A program made the translations under genes and the position numbers. From NCBI GenBank assembly GCA_021771915.1, contig JAETNY010000007.1, forward strand, positions 62,001-126,000: a DNA stretch of 64,000 bases, written 5' to 3'. The stretch is from Bacillota bacterium. Lineage in GTDB: Bacteria > Bacillota > Dehalobacteriia > UBA4068 > UBA4997. Each line of letters begins with the position of its first letter. Within the stretch, counting starts at the first letter, position 1. Shown here one piece after another: positions 42,056 to 50,912 of this stretch. Below the pieces are notes generated by a model, which made no database searches, was not told the origin of the DNA, and saw only the letters and a program-made list of their open reading frames with translations.

Positions 42056-44341
42056 TTATACCAGACCCTCAGCGACCAAAGCTTCGCCCATCGACCTGCC
42101 GCCCAGAACCCAGACCAAATCACCGCTCTCCAGCACCATATCCGGGCTGGGGTTCATAATCGGCAGCATATTGCGCTCCAAACCCAACAGAAAACAACTC
42201 CAATCCTGACGCAGAGATGAATCTCGCAGATTTTTGCCCACATAACGCGGCGCATCTGCCATCTGCACCGCACAGCAATAAATCTGCTCGCTGTCGCTGG
42301 CGTCGCTCTGGCCAGCAATAAAATCTTTCAGGGTCAAATCAGCCGTTTCCGCCTGCAACAGGTTGTTTTCCGCACTATAAAAGCTGAAATTAGCCAAATC
42401 CCTGGCCTCGCCCAACAGCCACACCAAATCATTGGCCTGCAAACGCTCGCCACCCTCCGGGATATTGATATGCTTGCGGCCACGCTTAATTTTAATCACT
42501 TTCAGATTATATAAACGCCCCCAATCTGTCTCCTGTAAACTCTGGCCAATTAACGCGCCCTCCTCAGGACAACGGAAACATTTTACCAACAACTCCTCAT
42601 TCAGGCTATGGCGCAACTCATTCCCCGTTGTGCCGGCACGCTGCTCATAAAGCTTGCGCTCATTAAAATTAGCCAGAAAACGCGCTTCAATTCGCAGATA
42701 CATACTGGTAAATTTGTTAAACTTAAACAGCAGCAAAGTCAAACCCAAACAAATCAGACCAATCAACACTGAGTGGAATTGCAGCAGCCAGTAAAGCGGC
42801 ATAATCAGCAGCGCCATAGCCACCGCCACACGCAAAATCATCAACACCAGCAACGGCAGACGGTTTTTCAGGCCGCGCAGCCAAAGCGACGTCATATAGG
42901 AATTGCGAAAGACCAGCAGCTGACCGACAAACGGCAACATTGCCAACTCCACCACCAGGCAGACCAGCGCCGGCCCAAAGCCCCATTGGCTCACCAGACC
43001 GGTAAGGAAATTGGTACCCAGCATATAAATACCCAAAGAAATCATGCTATGCAGCACCAGCGTCCCCAGATAACTGCGGCCAAAGGCAAGCCAATCACTG
43101 TCCTGCAAGGCGCTGTCATCGTCATTATTGCCATATTTTTCCCAACCGTCGCGCACTCCGGCCGGCATAATTTTAGCCAGCCAGCCGGCAAAGCCCTCCG
43201 CATAACGTATCATCACTGGCGTGGTGAAAGAAGTAATCACGGAAACCGCCACAATCACCGGATAGAGAAAATCGCTGGTTACAGCCAATGAAGTACCAAG
43301 TGAAGCAATAATAAAGGAAAACTCACCAATCTGCGTCAGACAAAAAGCGGCTCCCACCGAAGTTGCAATATCCTTGCCAGCGGCCATCATGCCCAAAGTC
43401 AGGAAAATAATCTTGCCAATAATCGTCACCAGCGTAATCAACAAAATCGGAATAATGTATTCGGCCAAAGTGGACGGCACCACCAACAGACCGACGGATA
43501 CAAAGAATACCGCGCCAAACAAGTCCCGACATGGCGCAACCAAATGCTCAATGCGCTCGCTATGCACCGTTCCGGCCAGAATGGAGCCAGCCAGAAACGC
43601 CCCCAGCGCTGAGGAAAAGCCCAGCGCAGCAGCAATCCAGACCATACCAAAGCAGATACCCAGCGAGATAACCAGCAGCATTTCATCATTCAACAAGCTG
43701 CGCACCTTGTTCAGGAAAGTAGGCAACAGATAGATACCCAAAAGCAGCCACAAAGCCAGATAAAACACCAGCCGGCCAATCGTTTCCAGGAGACTCAGAC
43801 CGCTGATACCCTGACTGACGGAAACCGTGGACAAAATAATCATCAGGAAAATTGCCACAATATCCTCAATAATCAGCGTACCAATGGCATAGCCGGCAAA
43901 CTTATGCTCTTTCAGGCCGGAATCCTCCAGCGCTTTAATCGCAATCATGGTGGAGGAAATGGAAAGCATGCCGCCCAGAAAAATGCTGTCCATCATAGAC
44001 CAGCCCAAAAGCCGCCCCAGACCAATACCCACCAGCATCATGCCCACAACCTCAAACAGAGAGGCCAAAATGCCGGCCAGACCAACCTTAACCAGCTTAT
44101 GAATACTAAACTCCAGTCCCACCGCAAACATCAAAAAAATTACGCCAATTTCTGACCATAACTCAATATTTTCCTGGTCGGCAATCGTCGGCAGAAAATT
44201 TACCACCGGACCACACAAAAAACCGGCCAGAATATAGCCCAAAACCAACGGCTGCTTTAGCTTTTTGCAAAGCAAAGTGGTCAAACCGGCCAAAATCAAA
44301 ATCAGCGCCAGGTCCGTAATCAGAGATGGCAATTCACTCAA
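42056..44341 (-). CDS. Kef-type cation/proton antiporter (CPA2) with two TrkA-C domains
   Basis: 761 residues from TTG 44341, chosen because GGGGGAGGG stands 7 nt upstream. ATG 44359 is in frame but lacks a site and would place that sequence inside the gene. Residues about 10-395 are the 12-13-segment Na/H exchanger domain (LGYILAGFLCGPVV, GVIFLMFAVGLEFS, SSTMIAIKAL). More membrane segments lie at about 440-560. The C-terminus holds two RCK-C/TrkA-C ligand domains (about 580-650 and 690-760) without the Rossmann RCK-N. Probably K+ or Na+/H+ exchange gated by a small ligand; ion not determined by sequence. Confidence 0.9.
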   Translation of the reverse strand: MSELPSLITDLALILILAGLTTLLCKKLKQPLVLGYILAGFLCGPVVNFLPTIADQENIELWSEIGVIFLMFAVGLEFSIHKLVKVGLAGILASLFEVVGMMLVGIGLGRLLGWSMMDSIFLGGMLSISSTMIAIKALEDSGLKEHKFAGYAIGTLIIEDIVAIFLMIILSTVSVSQGISGLSLLETIGRLVFYLALWLLLGIYLLPTFLNKVRSLLNDEMLLVISLGICFGMVWIAAALGFSSALGAFLAGSILAGTVHSERIEHLVAPCRDLFGAVFFVSVGLLVVPSTLAEYIIPILLITLVTIIGKIIFLTLGMMAAGKDIATSVGAAFCLTQIGEFSFIIASLGTSLAVTSDFLYPVIVAVSVITSFTTPVMIRYAEGFAGWLAKIMPAGVRDGWEKYGNNDDDSALQDSDWLAFGRSYLGTLVLHSMISLGIYMLGTNFLTGLVSQWGFGPALVCLVVELAMLPFVGQLLVFRNSYMTSLWLRGLKNRLPLLVLMILRVAVAMALLIMPLYWLLQFHSVLIGLICLGLTLLLFKFNKFTSMYLRIEARFLANFNERKLYEQRAGTTGNELRHSLNEELLVKCFRCPEEGALIGQSLQETDWGRLYNLKVIKIKRGRKHINIPEGGERLQANDLVWLLGEARDLANFSFYSAENNLLQAETADLTLKDFIAGQSDASDSEQIYCCAVQMADAPRYVGKNLRDSSLRQDWSCFLLGLERNMLPIMNPSPDMVLESGDLVWVLGGRSMGEALVAEGLV

Positions 44342-44436
44342 ATAAAATCCCTCCCCCATAAACTCTACACTATAATTATAATATATTACATTTTATCATA
44401 CTTATTATAATTTATTTTTTTTAAGAAAATATAAAC

Positions 44437-44472
44437 AAAACAGTGTCTCATGCGCTGAAACACTGTTTTTTT
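44437..44472 (-). terminator. Terminator after dacF
   Basis: AAAACAGTGT and ACACTGTTTT form a 10-bp stem across a 13-nt loop, T-rich on both exits, 12 nt past the dacF stop. Confidence 0.8.
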
Positions 44473-44483
44473 ATACAAATTTT

Positions 44484-45650
44484 TCAGTTAAGCGCGCAGG
44501 TGGAACTCAAAATCTCTCGCCAACATTGCAGCAAACCGATTTTTTCCACATCATTGCTCGCCACCAGCGGCAAACTCTGCACCACCTGGCCATTCTGGCA
44601 AATCTGCAACTCTCCAAGCTGCGTGCCGGCCGCCAGCGGCGCCTGCGGCCAGGGCTCCGTAACATTAATTACCGTTTCAAAATCGGCGCTGCCGCCGGCC
44701 TTGCTTAAAACGCCAGCCGGCTGCTCAATCCGGGCGTCCACCTGGCCGGCCGCTCCTTTTTCCACCGGCACCGAACAAATCAGGGAGCCGGCCGCATAAA
44801 GCAGCTGATAGCTGTAATTATTAAAACCATGATTTAGAAGCTTCATGCTCTCTGTAAAATGCCCCTGCTGCGGCTCCACACCCATCACCACGGAAATCAG
44901 CCGCAAATCGCCGCGCGTGGCCGTTGCCACCAGATTGCGCCCGGCCTCTGAAGTATAGCCGGTTTTCAGACCGTCCACACCGTCATACCATTTCAGCAGC
45001 CGGTTGGTGTTCCACAAAACCAGCGGATTGGGCTCTCCCCGGAATTGATATTCATAAATACTGGTATATTCCAGCAAATGCGGCACATTAATTGCATGCC
45101 GCGCCAAAACAGCCATATCGCCGGCCGTGGTATAATGCTCCGGGTCATGCAGACCGTGCGGATTGGCATAATGCGTACCGCTCATACCCAATTCCGCCGC
45201 CCGTTTATTCATCATATCAACAAAATTGCCCACTGAACCGCCAATATGCTCGGCAACGGCCACGCTGGCGTCATTGCCGGAACCAACCGCCACTGCCACC
45301 AACATCTCATGCAAGGTTCTGGTTTCGCCAACATACAGATATACCTGTGAACCACCCATGCCGGCGGCATATTCACTGGTGGTAACATTATCCTCCAGGC
45401 TGGCCTCGCCGCGCTCCACCGCCTCCAGCGCCAAAACCAGCGTCATAATCTTGGTGGTACTGGCCGGATAACGCTTCGCATCAGCATTGGCGGCCGCCAA
45501 AATTTCTCCGCTCTGCGGCTCCATTAAAACATAGGCCGCCGCATCAATCTCCGGCAGTTCGGCCGCTGCCGCCGAACCAAAAGAAGCCAAAACAAATGCC
45601 GCCAACAGCATCGCAAATAATAATAGCTTTTTAGGCGCTGATAAATACAT
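44484..45650 (-). CDS. dacF: D-alanyl-D-alanine carboxypeptidase (DacF/PBP5 type)
   Basis: 388 residues from ATG 45650 behind TAGGAGGG. Signal peptide ending near AAAA. Penicillin-binding triads: YPASTTKIM (SxxK), VGSGNDAS (SxN), GLKTGYTSEAG (KTG). C-terminal PBP5-C beta domain (about 285-370) and an amphipathic tail. Trims the terminal D-Ala of peptidoglycan stem peptides. Symbol given because spore formers carry DacF/DacB-type enzymes; a vegetative DacA role is equally possible. It lies downstream of rodA in the division cluster, not beside spoIIA. Confidence 0.9.
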   Translation of the reverse strand: MYLSAPKKLLLFAMLLAAFVLASFGSAAAAELPEIDAAAYVLMEPQSGEILAAANADAKRYPASTTKIMTLVLALEAVERGEASLEDNVTTSEYAAGMGGSQVYLYVGETRTLHEMLVAVAVGSGNDASVAVAEHIGGSVGNFVDMMNKRAAELGMSGTHYANPHGLHDPEHYTTAGDMAVLARHAINVPHLLEYTSIYEYQFRGEPNPLVLWNTNRLLKWYDGVDGLKTGYTSEAGRNLVATATRGDLRLISVVMGVEPQQGHFTESMKLLNHGFNNYSYQLLYAAGSLICSVPVEKGAAGQVDARIEQPAGVLSKAGGSADFETVINVTEPWPQAPLAAGTQLGELQICQNGQVVQSLPLVASNDVEKIGLLQCWREILSSTCALN

Positions 45651-45802
45651 AAGCAAACCCTCCTAACATACGATATTAATTCATATGCCGGAGGATTTTG
45701 CTTATGCAAATTTTTTAAATCTTGACAAACTATGTTACGTCATAATTTTATCTCTATAAAATAGGATTGCTTTTCTATCATACTAAACAAAATTTGCTCC
45801 GG

Positions 45803-45859
45803 ATTGCCAAAGATTTAAAAAATTGACAAAGATTTAGAAAATTGCCAAGGCCTTAAAAA
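45803..45859. repeat. Three tandem 19-bp repeats
   Basis: Units ATTGCCAAAGATTTAAAAA, ATTGACAAAGATTTAGAAA and ATTGCCAAGGCCTTAAAAA without gaps, in the rodA-dacF spacer. The third unit covers the rodA stop codon. Confidence 0.85.
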
Positions 45860-47022
45860 ATTTTGATTTCGCGACGCATGTTAACAGAAAGGATAAGGCC
45901 GATAGCCGTCATATTAAACAGCAAACTGCTGCCGCCATAACTGAAGAAAGGCATGGTGATACCGGTAATCGGCATAATACCCACCGTCATGCCGATATTA
46001 ACAAAAATCTGAAACATCAGCATGGCCACAATACCGGACACAATAAGCGAGCCAAATAAATCAGCCGATTGGTTGGCAATGCGCATCATACGCAGCAATA
46101 GCAGCATATAAATCAGCAGCACAACCAAAGCGCCCAGAAAACCAAGTTCCTCACCAACAACGGCAAAAATAAAGTCCGTATGATGATAAGGCACAAAGTT
46201 ACTCTGCACCTGTGAGCCCTCGCCATAACCCTTGCCGAACATGCCGCCGGAGCCAATGGCCACCTTGGACTGAATTATCTGATAGCCCTCTTTTAAGGGG
46301 TCCATGTCCGGATTGATGAAGATAATCAAACGGTTCAACTGATAGGTATGCATCGGCAATGGCACAGGCAATTCCTCAATCATATGGTCAAAGCCGTCTG
46401 TGGCCACCCAGAGGTCCAGAAAGACGAACCCCACCAGCAGGACAATTATAGCCAGCATCGCCAGCATACGCCGGCGCGGAATACCGGAAAGCCACATCAT
46501 AACAACCACCATAAAGCCGAAAACCATGGTAGTACCCAAATCAGGCTCAATCAAAATCAAAAACATAAAAGGAGCCGCCATTCCCAGCGAAACCCAAAAG
46601 GTGCGCCATTCATGAATAGTGTCCTGACGCCGGCTCAGGTAGTTGGCCAGAACCACAATAAAGACCAGCTTGGCCAACTCTGAGGGCTGTAATTGATACG
46701 TACCGATGTAAAACCAACGGTTGGCGTCAGTGCTTGCATTTGACGGGTGCGGCGCAAACAGAACAGCCAGAAGCAGAAGCAGAACCACAACATAAGCCAG
46801 AGATGAATAACTGGCCAGATTGCGGTAATTAAACAGCGCCACCACCGTCATGGACACCAGACTGATACCGAAAAATATGGCCTGACGCTGCACATAATAA
46901 AACGGATTTGATACTACATTGCTGGAAGCGGAAATCAACACCACAAAGCTGAAAGTCATCAGCAAAGCCAGCAAAAGCAAAAATACCCAGTCCAGGTTTT
47001 TTAAAATCTTTTTGTCAAACAC
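45853..47022 (-). CDS. rodA: Rod-shape determining glycosyltransferase RodA (SEDS)
   Basis: Polymerises lipid II for side-wall growth together with PBP2. 389 residues from GTG 47022 with GGGAGATT upstream. Ten membrane segments. SEDS motifs: YIGTYQLQPSELAKL, LIEPDLGTTMVFG, GSGGMFGKGYGEGSQVQSNF, VPYHHTDFIFAVVGEELGF, and GITMPFFSYGGSSLL. Last gene of mrdA-minC-minD-minE-rodA. Confidence 0.96.
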   Translation of the reverse strand: MFDKKILKNLDWVFLLLLALLMTFSFVVLISASSNVVSNPFYYVQRQAIFFGISLVSMTVVALFNYRNLASYSSLAYVVVLLLLLAVLFAPHPSNASTDANRWFYIGTYQLQPSELAKLVFIVVLANYLSRRQDTIHEWRTFWVSLGMAAPFMFLILIEPDLGTTMVFGFMVVVMMWLSGIPRRRMLAMLAIIVLLVGFVFLDLWVATDGFDHMIEELPVPLPMHTYQLNRLIIFINPDMDPLKEGYQIIQSKVAIGSGGMFGKGYGEGSQVQSNFVPYHHTDFIFAVVGEELGFLGALVVLLIYMLLLLRMMRIANQSADLFGSLIVSGIVAMLMFQIFVNIGMTVGIMPITGITMPFFSYGGSSLLFNMTAIGLILSVNMRREIKIF

Positions 47023-47057
47023 TTATCTAATCTCCCAAAAAAATATCCCAAATTCTA

Positions 47058-47336
47058 CTAATTCTTTATTCTAACCACCGGTATACTGGCCACCAGGGCA
47101 ATTTCTCCCTCGCTTTTATTAAAGGCCATATCCAGCTGACCCTCGTCAATCACCATATACCGGGAAAAAAGAGAAATAAGTTCCGCACGCAGATTAAGCA
47201 GCATGTCCTCCGGCAGGCTGTTGCCACGGTCCTGCACCAAAACCAGACGCAAACGCTCCTTGGCAATCTCCTTGGAACTGTTTTTTTTCATTTCTTCTTT
47301 AGGAAAGAATTTTGTTAAAACCTCTGAAAAACTCAT
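47058..47336 (-). CDS. minE: Cell division topological specificity factor MinE
   Basis: 92 residues from ATG 47336 behind GGAGGGG, 11 nt after minD; the frame upstream (to 47432) overlaps minD without support. N-terminal membrane helix MSFSEVLTKFF, MinD-contact region KEIAKERLRLVLVQDR, and C-terminal topological domain (LRAELISLFSRYM). Displaces MinCD from mid-cell by stimulating the MinD ATPase. Confidence 0.95.
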   Translation of the reverse strand: MSFSEVLTKFFPKEEMKKNSSKEIAKERLRLVLVQDRGNSLPEDMLLNLRAELISLFSRYMVIDEGQLDMAFNKSEGEIALVASIPVVRIKN

Positions 47337-47347
47337 ATTAACCCCTC

Positions 47348-48142
47348 CTAACGCACGGCAAACAAGGTCTTCAAACGGCTCAAAAAGCCGTCTTTTTCCG
47401 ATAAATCCAACAGCGGAACCTCCGCCCCACAAAGCCTTTGGGTGATATTACGATAAGCCTGACCGGCACGGGACAGTTCATCAAGCACTGCCGGCTCACC
47501 GCGATTGGTGGAAGTTACGATAGAATCGTCATCAGGTACAATACCCAGCAAATCCACCGCCAAAATCTCAAGCATATCCTCCACCGACATCATATCACCA
47601 TTTTGCACCATGCGCGTCCGGATACGATTAATAATCAAATGCGGCTCATTCAGACCAGCCGCCTCCAAAAGCCCGATAATGCGGTCAGCGTCACGCACCG
47701 CCGAAACCTCTGGCACCGTCACCACAATAGCATGGTCAGCGCCGGCAATGGCGTTTTTAAAACCATGCTCAATACCAGCCGGACAGTCAATCAGTATGTA
47801 ATCAAACTGCGGCTTAAGCTCATCAATCAGTTCCACCATCTGAACCTCTGTAACCGCAGTTTTATCCTTGGTCTGCGCGGCCGGCAGCAGATACATATTC
47901 TCAAAACGCTTGTCCTTAATCAAAGCCTGTTTCAGGCGGCAACGCCCCTGTACAACATCAACCACATCATAAACAATACGGTTTTCCAGCCCCAGCACAA
48001 CGTCTAAATTGCGCAGGCCGATATCCGTATCCAGCATAACAACCTGTTTGCCCAACTTGGCCAGGCCGCAGCCCAAATTGGCGGTGGTCGTAGTTTTGCC
48101 AACGCCTCCCTTGCCGGAGGTAACGACATATACAACTCCCAT
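47348..48142 (-). CDS. minD: Septum-site ATPase MinD
   Basis: 264 residues from ATG 48142 behind GGGAGG. Deviant Walker A SGKGGVGKTT (9-18), ILIDCPAGIEHG as switch II, and a C-terminal amphipathic membrane-targeting helix (FLSRLKTLFAV). Recruits MinC to the membrane and oscillates with MinE. Confidence 0.97.
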   Translation of the reverse strand: MGVVYVVTSGKGGVGKTTTTANLGCGLAKLGKQVVMLDTDIGLRNLDVVLGLENRIVYDVVDVVQGRCRLKQALIKDKRFENMYLLPAAQTKDKTAVTEVQMVELIDELKPQFDYILIDCPAGIEHGFKNAIAGADHAIVVTVPEVSAVRDADRIIGLLEAAGLNEPHLIINRIRTRMVQNGDMMSVEDMLEILAVDLLGIVPDDDSIVTSTNRGEPAVLDELSRAGQAYRNITQRLCGAEVPLLDLSEKDGFLSRLKTLFAVR

Positions 48143-48164
48143 ATTACTTCCTCCCTCAAATAGC

Positions 48165-48536
48165 TTATTTGCTGATGACGTATTTTTCAATTACCACTTC
48201 ACCATCGCGAAGATAGGCAACCTCCGGGCAAAAAGTTTCCGGCAGAGGCTGGCCGTCCGGCGGCCGGGTAATGTAAGAAGCAATGCGAATTTGAGTCGGC
48301 AAAAGAGATGAAGCCACCACCGTGGCGCTGTCATCACCATGCGCGCCGGCATGAACCACGCCGCGCAGCGCTCCCAGCACCACAACATGACCATCAGCAA
48401 TGATTTCCGCGCCGGGGTTAACGTCACCCAACACCACAACATTGCCGCCAAAGCTGACCTTCTGGCCTGAGCGCAAAGTCCTTTGCACCAGGGCGGTATC
48501 ACTCACCAATCTGACGCTCTCTCCTGATATAACCAA
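48165..48536 (-). CDS. minC: MinC reduced to its C-terminal domain
   Basis: 123 residues from TTG 48536, 8 nt after GGGAGG. It contains the MinC-C beta-helix domain (QRTLRSGQKVSFGGNVVVLG, DVNPGAEIIADGHVVVLGAL, RGVVHAGAHGDD), which binds MinD and dimerises. The N-terminal FtsZ-inhibiting domain (about 100 residues in full-length MinC of about 220) is missing. The 203 nt upstream to mrdA show no MinC-N in any minus frame. A complete ribosome binding site shows this is the annotated start, not an artefact of a wrong start. How division is inhibited without MinC-N is unclear. Confidence 0.85.
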   Translation of the reverse strand: MVISGESVRLVSDTALVQRTLRSGQKVSFGGNVVVLGDVNPGAEIIADGHVVVLGALRGVVHAGAHGDDSATVVASSLLPTQIRIASYITRPPDGQPLPETFCPEVAYLRDGEVVIEKYVISK

Positions 48537-48739
48537 AAACCACGCCTCCCTTATAAAAATCCGTTACATCTTTTTGCTCAAAATAATTTCGGAGACCGCC
48601 GGCTCTTTTCCTATGCCAGATTACGAATAGTTTGCGCCAAATTGCCGCAAAATCAGCGGATATTTTGCATTTTAATTAAATTTTTATAACAAATCCTCTC
48701 TTTTATATATTTTCAGTCTAAAAATTTCTTTATTTAAAA

Positions 48740-50668
48740 TTACTCTACAACCGAGGAATAAACCGAGGTTGAAGTCTGGCTACTGTCAAAACCAAAATAA
48801 GCGTTAAAAACATCGCGGCAGACAATACCACCAGAAGAAAAACCATGAAAACCATATTCCACCATACCGGCAAAAGCTACCTGTGGGTCGTCCGCCGGCG
48901 CAAAGGCAATAAACCAGCCATGATAGTCATTATTTTTATCGTCACCAACCAAACCAGTCTGCGCCGTACCGGTTTTGGCCGCCACCGGCACCGGATAACG
49001 GCCAAAGGTGGAATAAGCCGTGCCGCCGGGCTGGGTTACCGCCAAAAGCGCGTCATAAAGCACATCCCAGTTTTCATCAGACATATTAATGCGGTCCATA
49101 ACACGCGGCTCCCACTGATAAACCGTTTCTCCCTCATAGTCAATAATCCGGTCAACCACATGCGGCTGCATGCGTACGCCATGATTGGCAATCGTAGCCA
49201 TGGCCTGCGCCATTTGCAGCGGCGTGTAATAACTGTAACCCTGGCCGATAGACATATAATAAGTATCATAGGGATACCAGTTGCCCTCACTGCCCTTAAA
49301 ATTCAGTTTTTTCCAGTCCGGATTAGCCAGCAGACCACGCGTTTCACCAGTCAGTTCAATACCGGTCAGCTGGCCATAACCAAGCTGCCGAAAAACCTCA
49401 TACATATTATCAATACCGGCCATAGCGCCGGCGTCCTGCGCATAAGTGTTACATGAAACCGCCAAAGCATGGCTTAAATCCACCATACCATGAATACCAG
49501 TGCATTTGGCTTTATCATTAACCCAGTTTTCCGGGTCGCATAAAATTTCCGTATTCCGGCCAATAGCCCCACAGGCCAAAGCCGCCAGCGCCGTGCTGAC
49601 CTTAAACGTGGAGCCCACCGGATAAGCGCCGGAAACTGCCCTGTTAAAGGTGGGTTTCAGCGTTTCATCATAATAATAAGCGGCCAGCTCACTGTCAATA
49701 CCGCTGATAAAATCCTCTGGGGCAAAATCAGGATAAGAAGCCATGGCCAGCACCGCTCCGGTTTTTACATCTAACAAAACCGCCGCGCCGCCCTGCGCTT
49801 TGGGGCGGTCCTGCTGCAATTTTTTAACCGTGGAGGCCAGGCTCTCCTCCATAACACGCTGAATATCCGCGTCAATCGTCAGCACCAGCGAATTACCGGA
49901 AACGCTTTCCTGCGTGGATATCACGCGTACAATACGGTTTGAGGAGTTAATCTCCAAAAGCTGCAAACCGCGTTGTCCGCGCAGGCCAATTTCCCGGCCC
50001 TCGGTATCTGTAAAACGCTCCATTGTGCGCTCAACCCCGGCTTTGCCCACCAAATCCGTAGCCAGATAATTATAATTCTGCACCAAATCTGTATCAGAAT
50101 CCGTGATTTTACCAACCTGACCCAGAACATGGCTGGCCAGCCGCCCCTGCAAATAAATGCGGCGCGGCGTTTCAATAATCAAAAGTCCGGGCAGCTTGTC
50201 CCGGTTTTCTTCCAGACTGGCCACCAGATGCTGATTATTCTCCGCCGGCAAAGTGGTAATAACAACCGGTTGATAACGGCGACTGTTGCCGGTAATCATT
50301 TTTTCAATCGTTTTCGCGTCCAGTTCCGGGTCTTTCAGGTAACCGGCCAGATTGGCGGCCAATTCCTCAATTTCCTCTTCAGACTGCTCTTTAGACGTGG
50401 AAATGGAAATTTCAAAGCAAATCTCCGACCCGGCCAGCTTCAGCATATTGCGGTCATAAATATCACCGCGCTTGGCCGGCTGAGAAATCATGCGCAGCTG
50501 GTTGCGGCTGGAAATTGCGGAATACTCGCTGGTATTCATAACCTGCAAGGCAAACAATCGCGCCGCCAGCGCAAAAAACATAGCCAGCATAACCAGAACA
50601 AAAACCAGACTGCGTTTCCCAAAACGCTTATACTTGTCCTCCTGCTCCGTTTCCAAAGGTTCAAACAA
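48740..50668 (-). CDS. mrdA: Penicillin-binding protein 2 (class B transpeptidase)
   Basis: 642 residues from TTG 50668, 8 nt after GGGAGG; that site lies inside the longer frame starting at TTG 50686. One N-terminal membrane segment (about 23-45), dimerisation/pedestal domain with RGDIYDRN, and transpeptidase domain: YPVGSTFKVSTAL (SxxK), AVSCNTYAQ (SxN), AAKTGTAQTG (KTG). Works with RodA in elongation. mreBCD, which often precede it, are absent; lysA lies divergently instead. Confidence 0.95.
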   Translation of the reverse strand: MFEPLETEQEDKYKRFGKRSLVFVLVMLAMFFALAARLFALQVMNTSEYSAISSRNQLRMISQPAKRGDIYDRNMLKLAGSEICFEISISTSKEQSEEEIEELAANLAGYLKDPELDAKTIEKMITGNSRRYQPVVITTLPAENNQHLVASLEENRDKLPGLLIIETPRRIYLQGRLASHVLGQVGKITDSDTDLVQNYNYLATDLVGKAGVERTMERFTDTEGREIGLRGQRGLQLLEINSSNRIVRVISTQESVSGNSLVLTIDADIQRVMEESLASTVKKLQQDRPKAQGGAAVLLDVKTGAVLAMASYPDFAPEDFISGIDSELAAYYYDETLKPTFNRAVSGAYPVGSTFKVSTALAALACGAIGRNTEILCDPENWVNDKAKCTGIHGMVDLSHALAVSCNTYAQDAGAMAGIDNMYEVFRQLGYGQLTGIELTGETRGLLANPDWKKLNFKGSEGNWYPYDTYYMSIGQGYSYYTPLQMAQAMATIANHGVRMQPHVVDRIIDYEGETVYQWEPRVMDRINMSDENWDVLYDALLAVTQPGGTAYSTFGRYPVPVAAKTGTAQTGLVGDDKNNDYHGWFIAFAPADDPQVAFAGMVEYGFHGFSSGGIVCRDVFNAYFGFDSSQTSTSVYSSVVE

Positions 50669-50779
50669 AATCAGCACCTCCCTCAATCAACACAACCTAT
50701 TCTTTATCTTTATTTTTGTATTATATCACACCTTGCCCGGCCAGTGCAACAAATTTACTGTATACATTGGCGCAGACTA

Positions 50780-50809
50780 TTGACTTTTCCGCCCGATAAA
50801 TGTTTTAAT
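50780..50809 (+). promoter_or_regulatory. Possible promoter of lysA
   Basis: TTGACT (50780-50785), 18 nt, TTTAAT (50804-50809). No lysine riboswitch in the following 100 nt. Confidence 0.4.
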
Positions 50810-50912
50810 ATTATGTAGCCAATTTTATTATATACAATTTTCGGGTTTATTTTCTTAAGAAAATATTAATTTTTTTAGAAAAAATACAATTTTATAAAGG
50901 AGCAAAACCAAG

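Noticed and set aside
45803-45859. CRISPR-like array
   Set aside because: Units are contiguous with no spacers and no cas genes are in the window.
48537-48739. Frameshifted MinC N-terminal domain upstream of minC
   Set aside because: The 203-nt spacer is too short and no minus frame shows recognisable MinC-N sequence.
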